NCBI GenBank assembly: GCA_034231615.1
Contig: CM067318.1
Span: forward strand, 36,179,382 to 36,243,381
Reading direction: 5' to 3'
DNA: 64,000 bases
Source of the DNA: Meghimatium bilineatum
Lineage: Eukaryota; Mollusca; Gastropoda; Stylommatophora; Philomycidae
Made by a program: the position numbers and the translations under genes. Position 1 is the first letter of the stretch. Every line of letters begins with the position of its first letter. The notes under the pieces were generated by a model. The model had not been told where the DNA came from. It searched no databases and saw nothing but the letters and a program-made list of their open reading frames with translations. Shown here piece by piece: positions 55,806 to 64,000 of the stretch.

Positions 55806-56060
55806 ATCTGACGGAGGAATGATGAGAGTAGGCCCTGAAGTGCGTGCTGTATCTCTGGCAGGAAGTGGCAATCATGGATATTGGCACATGCCTTCCTTCA
55901 GGGACTAAACATGTATCCATAAACCATCCTTATACACCCATGCCATTGAGACAACATTATGTGAGTTCGGGTGTCGCCTCAGTTACACAACTGAGAAAAA
56001 CCTGTACTTTTGTCAGAAAGACTATGGGCTGTCAGTAGCTACCAGCTCACAGTCAAAGAA
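55806..56060 (-). repeat. Dispersed repeat R, copy 2, plus 78-bp module
   Basis: 55806-55883 (TGACGGAGGAATGATGAGAG ... CAATCATGGATATTGG) recurs at 58227-58302. 55885-56060 is the inverted counterpart of 25793-25990 (CCTTCCTTCAGGGACTAAAC). Confidence 0.7.
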
Positions 56061-56299
56061 TTATGTCATCATTTATGTTCGACAAGATTTAGAATAGCAG
56101 CTTGTAGTTGGAACAGGGCAGAATTTGTTGCATGATAGACGGTCATAGAGTCGAGGGGTCTTTGGGTGCTAGTCGATCCAAATTTCCCTTGGTCTTCTTC
56201 TGAGCATCATTATTACAAGATTGTGACATTGTAAAAAGTGAACAATGATCTCCTACAAGATATTAGAGACAGTTGTGAAGATTCATGGTCACATACTAC

Positions 56300-57125
56300 A
56301 GCAGGCTCAGCATTGCATATCCTTTACTGCCACTATCAATTTCTCTATAATGTCCATTGTAACAATTCATGTATCATGTCCATTACTGCCGTTGTAACAA
56401 TTCATGCATCATGTGCATTACTGCCATTGTAACAATGCATGTATCGTGTGCATTACTGCCATTGTAACAATTCATGTATCATGTCCATTACTGCCATTGT
56501 AACAATGCATGCTTCATAGGCCTATCCTTTACTGCCACTGTTCATCTTGTGTTCAAGAGGTAATGGATTCGAATCCGACTCGTGGCATCTTGTGTACAAC
56601 GTGAATTTTTTCGGAGATCCCTGTGGATTATCCATTAAAGCTACAGAATTACATGCTATAAGTGGTACTCTCGGCAGGTGGCATACAGCTTTGTTGAGGG
56701 TGACGGAGTACATATGGGAAACAAAATTCTTGAGACCAACGGGAATTGAACCAGTCCGTTCTACGGCACCAAATCGCCTAGCAACAATTGCACACGCGTT
56801 TTTCCGTACTTGACTAACCGCATCTCCAAAAAAAGATGCGATTTCATCAAGCCATTCAAATCGTGCACACAAAGTCACCCGAACGGACCAATCGAGACAA
56901 GGACTTTTTTCTGGCTTCCTACTTTAATCCGTTGGTCTCAAGAATTTTTAAAATTGTCCTCTGGCTTCCTACTTTAATTTACATGGGAAACAAAGTACAG
57001 TGAAATCAATCCTCTACGTTTTTTGAATCCTTTGCCACTGTAACAATTCATCTATCATGTCCATTACTGCCATTGTAACAATGTATGTATCATATCCTTT
57101 ACTGCCATTGTAACAATTCATTTTT
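56300..57125. repeat. Minisatellite, about 36 bp, split by SINEs
   Basis: Units of ATTACTGCCATTGTAACAAT+TCATGTATCATGTCC occur at 56320-56535 and again at 57035-57125. The intervening 500 bp is a nested SINE W/SINE Z insertion. Confidence 0.85.
56545..56985. mobile_element. SINE W (+) carrying a nested SINE Z (-)
   Basis: 56545-56720 matches SINE W (ACTCTCGGCAGGTGG, GACGGAGTACATATGGG). At 56729 a SINE Z begins with ATTCTTGAGACCAACGGGAA. It ends near 56985 with a short inverted copy of its own end (CCGTTGGTCTCAAGAAT at 56931-56947). CATATGGGAAACAAA before and CATGGGAAACAAA after look like its target duplication. Confidence 0.75.
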
Positions 57126-57364
57126 AACACGTTCTTAAGTTTTACATGCAATTTTTTGAAAACTAACATTATCTCCTAGAAATCAAAACATGACAAAAGG
57201 AAAGGACAGATACCAAATACTGCTTTCAAAGAAGTAAATATAGGAGGTAAACATGTCTGAATGTTGGAGAGAAGAGATCTTGAATTGAATCTTTATGACA
57301 AGTTATTACATTACTATCTTATTTATACAATTTTATTAGCTATTAGGTCACAAATTATTCTTTT

Positions 57365-57905
57365 GTAGGATAAAAAATGTGCTGCTTATCGTTGTTTTGT
57401 AGGATAAAAAATGTGCTGCTTATCGTTGTTTTGTAGGATAAAAATGTAGTTCTGTTGTTAATTAGCACCTGGTTCTTTTATAAGATAAAAATGTTCTGCT
57501 GTTGTTAATTAACAAATGGTTCATTTGTAGGATACAAAATGTTCAAATGTTGCAAGTTAAAATAGTCATTATGGCCTTTTTATAAGATAAAAAATGAACT
57601 GCTGTTAATTAACATGCGCTTTTTTATAGGACACAAAATGCGCAGCTGTTAATTAACACGTCGTTCGTTCATAAAATAATGTTTTACTGCTGCAAGTTAA
57701 AATACAGTCATTATGTTAGCTAACATGTTACTAATTGTGTTAGTTAACAAGTATTAATTGTGCTAGCTCACTAAAGATTGTCCTTTTAGTTAGTTAACAA
57801 GTGTTAATTGTGCTAGCTCACTAAAGATTGTCCTTTTAGTTAGTTAACAAGTGTTAATTGTGCTAGCTCACTAAAGATTGTTCTTTTAGTTAGTTAACGT
57901 GTTAC
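57365..57905. repeat. Degenerate AT-rich tandem repeats
   Basis: First block (57365-57710): GTAGGATAAAAAATGTGCTG units of 40-58 bp with TTAATTAAC words. Second block (57715-57905): three copies of TTAGTTAACAAGTGTTAATT...CTCACTAAAGATTGTCC, about 57 bp. Confidence 0.8.
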
Positions 57906-57984
57906 TATTCTTAGTTAACACATCAGCCTGAGCCTGCGCTGTGAATACATCCTCTTATTAAGGTTGTCTCGTCATTTTATTAAA

Positions 57985-58033
57985 GATCGCACAGATATAA
58001 ACATGTTTCAATTGAACGAAAGAAGAAAAAATT
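57985..58033 (+). mobile_element. 3' tip of the 16-kb LINE family
   Basis: ACAGATATAAACATGTTTCA+ATTGAACGAAAGAAG matches the last 40 bases of the full-length LINE at 16024-20059. This is an extremely 5'-truncated insertion, or the tail of a SINE that shares this end. Confidence 0.65.
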
Positions 58034-58044
58034 AAATATCACTT

Positions 58045-58400
58045 TGCTTGTATGTTGATGGGTCCGAAAGGAAAGCAAAAAATATTGCATACTGTTACAT
58101 GCCCAAATACAAGCATGTCGTAAGAGGCTTACTCATATAGTGTCATATAAATGACCCAGAAGTCATGCTGAAGTTGGATGTGTCATACTGAACAGCACAT
58201 ATATTGCAGCTAAGCTGTAAACCATTCTGACGGAGGAATGATGAGAGTAGGCCCTGAAGTGCATGCTGTATCTCTGGCAGGAAGTGGCAATCATGGATAT
58301 TGGATGTGTTATACTGAACGGCACATATATTGCAGCTAAGCTGTTCTCTGGATTACATCCTGCAGATCTGTAGAAGTTTGAGAATGAACACAGAAGAACA
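58045..58400 (+). mobile_element. SINE Y interrupted by a 78-bp module
   Basis: A diverged Y copy (CGTAAGAGGC, TGACCCAGAAGTCATGCTGA, GAGAATGAACACAGAAGAAC). The module shared with 55806-55883 sits at 58227-58302. Y sequence around the module (ATACTGAAC.GCACATATATT) is duplicated on both sides. Confidence 0.75.
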
Positions 58401-58917
58401 ATTATTTCAAATAAATGCATGGTGCTATACAAAAATCTCATAGATTTGTGGATTTTCTAGTACTTATCTCTTGGTTATGTAGAACAGCGGAAAATGATCT
58501 TCACACGTCTGGAATGTTCCTTCCACACTCTGAACATGTGTGAGGATTCTGTGGGATATTGAGCCGCTTTTTCCTTTTTTTTTTATTCTAGCATATTTTC
58601 ATTTAACACCAATTTATCTAAAGTTCCATGCAATAGCTGAACCAATCCTGAGTCTCTGACATCAGTCAGACCTGCCATGTACTGACCTATCCCATGACTT
58701 TACATCTACACTGAAGTGATCCAGTGATGTCTTAATTTTTAAAAGCTTTTTTCATCTGTCCTCTTGTTTTGTGGAAGCCAGTCTGAAGGCAAGGCAAGTG
58801 ACAGAGTTGCTATGACTTTGTGTGTGCAAATAAGTAAATTCTGATAACTCTTCAACAGAACTCAAAATGTACAAACCATTATTTTAGCCTTTCTTCTTCT
58901 GTTTTTCCCAACTCCAG
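58400..58917. other. Intron end before exon E
   Basis: Unassigned apart from the strong polypyrimidine tract TTTCTTCTTCTGTTTTTCCC at 58890-58909. Confidence 0.4.
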
Positions 58918-59087
58918 ATGTCATGTTGAGATCTCTGACTGATGCGAAGATGCAAAGTCTGGAGCAAGAAAAACAGAAACGTCTTGAAATAAGCACACAC
59001 AGAGGATCACAGACGGAAGCACGCAGCCGCTTATCATCTCTTTTTTGCCCATTCTGCAGATTCAGCGTTGAATATGGATATCAGTAA
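58918..59087 (+). CDS. Exon E: candidate terminal exon
   Basis: A strong acceptor (polypyrimidine tract, CAACTCCAG|AT) opens a frame entered in phase 1: (x)VMLRSLTDAKMQSLEQEKQ, RLEISTHRGSQTEARSR, then FCPFCRFSVEYGYQ and TAA at 59085-59087. The first half looks like a short amphipathic or coiled-coil helix; a C-P-F-C pair is near the end. Other frames stop at once. It follows exon D on the same strand but does not match its phase (0), so an intervening exon, or use of the second duplicated donor (ending at 50553, phase 1), is needed. It may also belong to another transcript. Confidence 0.45.
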
Positions 59088-59359
59088 ATCCATCAGATGA
59101 CGTTGCTGTTTCATGTAGATAACAACAAACAACTTGAACTTAGGAAACAAAAAAGACAACAAAGAACTTAAACTTAAGAAACATCCTGGAGGCTACTTGA
59201 ACAATTACTGCAGCCTACACAATGACCATGTCAACTTTAAGTTTGAAATATAATTTTATGATATTGTTAGCATAGTGTATCTAGCTGCAAGAATTACAAA
59301 TAGATTTATTCAGAACCACAAAACTCTCTTGTCAAATGTGTTACCTATATATATATATA

Positions 59360-59365
59360 AATAAA
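59360..59365 (+). terminator. Possible polyadenylation signal
   Basis: AATAAA lies 273 bp after the exon E stop. It is within an AT run, so this is weak evidence. Confidence 0.25.
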
Positions 59366-59747
59366 TGGATAACTCTGTAACTCTATGTCTTTACATACTC
59401 GTGTGTGCATTCACATATTATTTATTATCACATGTTGGATATTTATTTCAATTCCAAGCTTATCCACACTCCCTTTTACTTAATGATACCAGCCTTACCC
59501 TCACTTGCATTGTTTTATGCTTACTTCCACTTGTAATGCTACAAGCCTTATTTGGGCTGTTCATTAAGTTCCAGGATACATATTTTGGAGGTGAAAAAGT
59601 GGACTTACAAACCTGCTGGTTCTATCACCTTCAAACTTGTGATTGATACACATATTCCAGTGTACCTGCTACTGAAGGAGACATCTCTGGGAAGAATTTT
59701 TCAGAAAATCCCTTATTTGTCTTATTGTGTTGGCTTGAATCTTCATT

Positions 59748-60047
59748 GCATGTTGCAAGAAGTGACTAAATCTGACTTAGGGGTGGCAATGGTTTTTCCA
59801 TGCCACAGAAGGTCTGAAAAAACAGATATTTCTGCAAAACTGTAAATCATGACACAACATATTCTGTGACATCCTGTTAATCAACAGGAGTTTAAGAATG
59901 AATGTTCTGCCAAAGAATGATGTGTTGGGCCATTGGCATACATAAAACGGCGATCTGAAAAAAATCCAATTGGAAATCTCGTAGGATATTGTCATACTAC
60001 AAAAGAAATCCAGCGGGAGTTTAAGAATGAACGATGAATGCAGACAA
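59748..60047 (+). mobile_element. Adjacent diverged SINE Y and SINE X
   Basis: 59748-59912 keeps TTCTGCAAAACTGTAAATCA, GACACAACATATTCTGTG and CAGGAGTTTAAGAATGAATG (Y). 59913-60047 keeps GTGTTGGGCCATTGGCATAC and AAATCCAGCGGGAGTTTAAG (X). Both are in the same orientation. Confidence 0.65.
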
Positions 60048-60299
60048 AAAAGAGGAATCTTCATTTTGAAATCTTAACAGTTTGTTGACAAGAAATCCAG
60101 AGAGTACTTATCCGCCATTACCGAGGGTGTGCGCACATATTTTGGACATACATCACTGTCTTGAAAAATCCTTATAAAATCAAGCTCGTGCAAAAGAGCT
60201 TTGAAACTTTTTATGTGCAGTACTAAATGTTTGCACTTTCTGAATGAATTTGAAAACCCTGGAGTTATTTCATGTGAAAAATCCTCTATAATGCTAGGC

Positions 60300-60500
60300 C
60301 TAGATTTACATTACTTTCTATATATCATACAATCTCACCATTGAGGTCCTGGGTTCAATCCACGGTTGGGACAGGATTTTTATTTTCAGAGGTACAATAA
60401 AAAATCCTTCCTGTACATATCGCTGTGGCAAAGTGGCCTTTATTTCCACAGCCTAAAAACCTCCCTGCACTCCTTTACAGGAAAACATGCAGTAACGAAA
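60300..60500 (+). mobile_element. tRNA-derived SINE V
   Basis: B-box-like GGGTTCAATCCAC, then GGGACAGGATTTTTATTTTC and TGGCAAAGTGGCCTTTATTTCC. The first part matches the minus-strand copy at 48795. Confidence 0.55.
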
Positions 60501-61055
60501 GGTTTTTTTTAAATACACTGTCACCTTTGAAAACTCAGATATCTTCATGATTTATACGTGTGAACGCTGCCTATAGACCTATATCATGGGTAATGCCAAT
60601 GTGGAACAACATAGTTCCTGGGTGAGCCATTTTTAGTAACAGTATTGCAACGGTTGCCGTATTTCTGAAGTAGCATAGCATAGCGGTGTTTGGTCACCAA
60701 GGATCTATAAACTAGTTACTCATCAACTCACAATTTATGCAAATAATGATTGGGTTAATTATAGTTTGTAAACAAAACAGTTCTGTCGTTAATCCAACCG
60801 CCACAAAACTGGTAACAAGACATGTTCTATGAATGCTAAGGAATGGTGTAATAATTCCAGAGCACATGCTGAAAACGACACGTCAGGAGATTTGAGGTCA
60901 ATCACTGGCCAGGCAGCTAAACACTTATGGCTGAAACTGCATGCTGTGCCAATGACTTGTACATAACTTACCTAAATTACGAATAAAACTATGTGTCTAA
61001 GATACACACACACAAAAAAGCGATAATATGAAAACAACACAAGTATATTTGATTA

Positions 61056-61744
61056 TCACAAATCCTCATCACTTATAACTATAGACATTGATTTCTTGTT
61101 ACTTGTGTCTTCATCTGACACTCTTCTTTTCTTGAACTCACTGTGCTCTATATCAGATTCCTCATCTTCAATACAAAACTTTTTCTTCCTTTCTGTTTTA
61201 GAATTAATTTCTGTTTTCATAGGTACAATTTTCTCTGTTAGATTGTTATGATGTTCAGCCACTTTCTTTATTTTCCTTAGTTTGAGGGGCCTCTGTTTGA
61301 AATTTCCTTCATCAGAATCATCAAAATTGAAATAATTGTTTTCAGAGTCTGTTTTCTCCAAATCTGTTTTATTAGTTCTGAATTTGTCATTTGAACACAC
61401 AGAACCTGTCTTTTTAAAAGAGTTACTTATCTTTGGTGTTGGTTTGGTCACAGTGGAGGTTGGCTCACTAAAACATAGTTTCTCTTTATTCACTATAACT
61501 AATTTTGGTTTCTTATTTGTACTTATCACCTTTGATGATGAGGAAGATGTTTTATTTTTCATTAATGTCTCTGATGATTTAGTGGGTGACACTAGTAGTG
61601 TGGCGGTGAATGATGAACTCAGAGTTGAGGTGGCGTCTTGTGAAATATTCAGAGATGGTTTGTGAGTTTTAACTGAAGATTTGCTGCCTTTGAAGTCCAT
61701 GATGACATTGATAACTTTGTTCTGCAACAATTTGGCTTTAGAAC
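61056..61744 (-). CDS. Terminal exon of a second host gene
   Basis: The minus-strand acceptor is TTTATTTATTAG|GTTC (exon starts at 61744, phase 1). An open frame of about 229 codons follows to a TGA at 61056-61058. It reads SKAKLLQNKVINVIMDFKGS, then a Ser/Thr/Lys-rich stretch (SSSSSKVISTNKKPKL), an acidic patch (NYFNFDDSDEGNF), RPLKLRKIKKVAEH, KKKFCIEDEESDIEHSEFKK and the ending MSIVISDEDL. Alternating basic and acidic low-complexity blocks resemble the tails of nuclear chromatin or DNA-repair proteins; I do not recognise the family. The first listed ATG is not required because this is an internal/terminal exon. It faces the RabBD gene tail to tail, about 2 kb away. Confidence 0.65.
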
Positions 61745-61794
61745 CTAATAAATAAAGACAACAATGCTCAGATTAACAATGGATAAAAGGTTAG

Positions 61795-62835
61795 ATCATC
61801 TGTCTCAGTGTTACTTAGTTTAGATAGTAAGTAGAACATCTGTCTCAGTGTTACTTAGTTTAGATAGTAAGTAGAATATATCTCAGTGTTACTTAATTTA
61901 GATAGTAAGTAGAATATATCTCAGTGTTACTTAATTTAGATAGTAAGTAGAATATATCTCAGTGTTACTTAGTTTAGATAGTAAGTAGAACATCTGTCTC
62001 AGTGTTACTTAATTTAGATAGTAAGTAGAATATATCTCAGTGTTACTTAATTTAGATAGTAAGTAGAACATCTGTCTCAGTGTTACTTAATTTAGATAGT
62101 AAGTAGAATATATCTCAGTGTTACTTAATTTAGATAGTAAGTAGAACATCTGTCTCAGTGTTACTTAATTTAGATAGTAAGTAGAATATATCTCAGTGTT
62201 ACTTAATTTAGATAGTAAGTAGAATATATCTCAGTGTTACTTAATTTAGATAGTAAGTAGAATATATCTCAGTGTTACTTAATTTAGATAGTAAGTAGAA
62301 TATATCTCAGTGTTACTTAATTTAGATAGTAAGTAGAACATCTGTCTCAGTGTTACTTAATTTAGATAGTAAGTAGAATATATCTCAGTGTTACTTAGTT
62401 TAGATAGTAGAATATATCTCAGTGTTACTTAGTTTAGATAGTAAGTAGAACATCTGTCTCAGTGTTACTTAGTTTAGATAAGTAGAATAACTGTCTCTGT
62501 ATTAATTACTGTAGTCTAGATAATCTTGTGTTTGCGTTCGTTCTCAAATTCCTGCAGATTGCCAGGATGTAGTCCGAAGAATAGAATGCGATGTCATGGT
62601 TTACAGCATTGCTGCAATATTTATGTCATTCCAACTTCATCATGGTTTTGAGTCACTTTTATCTTATGGGATGGGACAGCCAACTCCACTCCATAACCTC
62701 CTTAGTCACTTATTACGACATGCAAGGAAGGTAAACAGTGTTGCTATTCTTTGCTCCCCTCTCGACCACGGCAACACACAGGGTGGTCTCAATAATAAGT
62801 AGAATATTTGTCTCAGTGTTATTTAGTCTAGATAG
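61795..62835. repeat. Minisatellite, 38/41-bp alternating units
   Basis: About 18 units of TCTCAGTGTTACTTAATTTA+GATAGTAAGTAGAATATA. A longer variant has CATCTGTCTC. Units containing GATAGTAAGTAG continue to 62510 and resume at 62795-62835 after a SINE Y. It lies in the intron upstream (in gene sense) of the exon at 61056. Confidence 0.92.
62528..62782 (-). mobile_element. SINE Y inserted in minisatellite
   Basis: From TTTGCGTTCGTTCTCAAATT to ACGGCAACACACAGGG, with a short internal deletion (ATTTATGTCATTCC in place of the GCCTTTCGGCC block). Confidence 0.8.
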
Positions 62836-63610
62836 TCTCTTCAGAGATCTGGACTTGGGAGTAGACATCATATATCGCACTGATGGAAAATTGTTAATCC
62901 TTCGGCTGTTTCAAGCAGAAATCAAGGTCAAATCACACACAATCAGGGATATTTTATATGCCGATGACTGTGCCCTAAATTCAATCTGAGGCTGACCTAC
63001 AAATTATTAGACACAGATTCTCCAAAGCCTGTACTACCAACTTTGGGCTTACTATTAATACAGAGAAAAAAGAAGTCATGTTACAACCAGCACCTGGCAA
63101 AAGCTATCACAAGCCTGACATAAAGGTAAATGGTATAGCACTGACAGTTTTGAATAGATTTACATATCTAGGTAGTACACTATCACAAAATGCCAACGTT
63201 GATGATGAAGTGTATACATGAATCGCCAAAGCAAAAGCACTTTCGGCAAATTGTACGCATATGTGTGGCTTAGAAATGGCAATAATCTACAAACTAAGCT
63301 GAAAGTTTACAGAGCAGCATGGCAATAATCTACAAACTAAGCTGAAAGTTTACAGAGCAGCAATACTTTCAGTGCTGTTATACACAGGTGAAACATGGAC
63401 TGTGCATAAACTCAATCACTTTCATACAATTTGTCTCAGAAAAGTTATGAACATCAGATGGCAAGACAAGACCCGGATATCACTGTTTTTGACAGATCTG
63501 GTATCCATATCATTGATATTATTCTGATGCAAAGATTCGCTGGGCAGGTCATCTGGTGCATATGTCAGATCATCGCCTGGCAAAGATACTTCTCTATGGT
63601 GATATATATA
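62830..63610 (+). pseudogene. LINE RT fragment with YADD, decayed
   Basis: LFRDLDLGVDIIYRTDGKLL is followed by the RT catalytic block DILYADDCALNS (both Asp present), a stop, then shifted NFGLTINTEKKEVMLQPAPG, FTYLGSTLSQNANVDDEV, a 43-bp tandem duplication at 63278-63362, and LLYTGETWTVHKLNHFHTICLR. It runs into the array at 63590 at the codons for the LLYGEL motif of this family. Same lineage as 8271-8790 and 10497-11293. Confidence 0.85.
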
Positions 63611-63825
63611 CTTCTCTATGGTGATATATATACTTCTCTATGGTGATATATACTTCTCTATGGTGATATATATACTTCTCTATGGTGATATATATACTTC
63701 TCTATGGTGATATATACTTCTCTATGGTGATATATACTTCTCTATGGTGATATATATATACTTCTCTATGGTGATATATACTTCTCTATGGTGATATATA
63801 CTTCTCTGTGGTGATATATACTTCT
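63590..63825. repeat. Minisatellite grown from LINE codons
   Basis: About 12 units of TACTTCTCTATGGTGATATA (18-22 bp through TA slippage). The first unit is continuous with LINE sequence CTGGCAAAGATACTTCTCTA, which encodes K-I-L-L-Y in the related element at 8271-8790. Confidence 0.92.
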
Positions 63826-63834
63826 CTAAGTTGC

Positions 63835-64000
63835 TGTTTAAAAGGATGTAGCCCAGAAAGAAGAATGTATTGTATCATGGTTTACAGAAGTTGAATGAAT
63901 CCTGATGAAAGGTGCAGATATCACAGCCAAGCTGAAAACCATCACACAATGTATTCTGTTCTCCGGACTACATCTTGCTAACTGGCTGGAGTTTGAAAAT
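63835..64000. mobile_element. SINE Y fragments, inverted
   Basis: A minus fragment (63845-63890: AGGATGTAGCCCAGAAAGAA, TATCATGGTTTACAG) is followed by a plus fragment (63895-64000: GATATCACAGCCAAGCTG, CTCCGGACTACATCTTGC, GAGTTTGAAAAT) cut by the window end. Confidence 0.7.

Overview
This is animal (metazoan) genomic DNA, not prokaryotic. It has GT-AG introns, pol III-type SINEs, several non-LTR (LINE) lineages, hAT-type MITEs with 8-bp target duplications and a very large number of minisatellites. The nimbus-like and zinc-finger-tailed LINEs suggest a lophotrochozoan, probably a gastropod mollusc. That placement is an inference; no species marker is present.

One host gene appears to span about 38 kb on the plus strand (21257-59087). 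Exon A (21257-21531) and exon B (26916-27164) join in phase 2. Together they encode a Rab-binding helix followed by a FYVE-type zinc finger with eight cysteines, the signature of the synaptotagmin-like / Slac2 (melanophilin, MyRIP) / rabphilin Rab effectors. Exon C (39007-40584) and exon D (50149-50519) join in phase 1 and encode a long disordered, lysine-rich region ending in KGKSD-type repeats. Exon E (58918-59087) is a candidate last exon. The B-C and D-E junctions do not match in phase, so at least one small exon is probably missing at each place. No C2 domain is seen, which favours a Slac2/Noc2-like protein, but missing exons could change this. A second host gene is represented by one terminal exon on the minus strand (61056-61744), of unknown function.

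Most of the rest is repeats. LINEs include one full-length element with 13-bp target duplications (16024-20059), an APE-RT element with a 515-codon open RT frame (29822-32157), a decayed minus-strand element (50990-53800) carrying a nested MITE, and about fifteen fragments. A DDE transposase relic lies at 33985-34880. SINE families, named here X, Y, Z, W and V, recur throughout; X and Y have different heads but share one 3' tail. More than twenty tandem arrays occur, several interrupted by SINE or LINE insertions and one apparently grown out of LINE codons.

The most unusual observations are: a splice donor duplicated as a roughly 33-bp minisatellite directly behind exon D; a 1-kb intronic array carrying dozens of GTAAGT motifs in an 84-bp higher-order pattern; a perfect spacerless 106-bp palindrome inside a larger inverted repeat; and hammerhead/Penelope-like motifs in fold-back units. 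Orientation of SINEs X and Y is given with the (GAA)n end as 3'.
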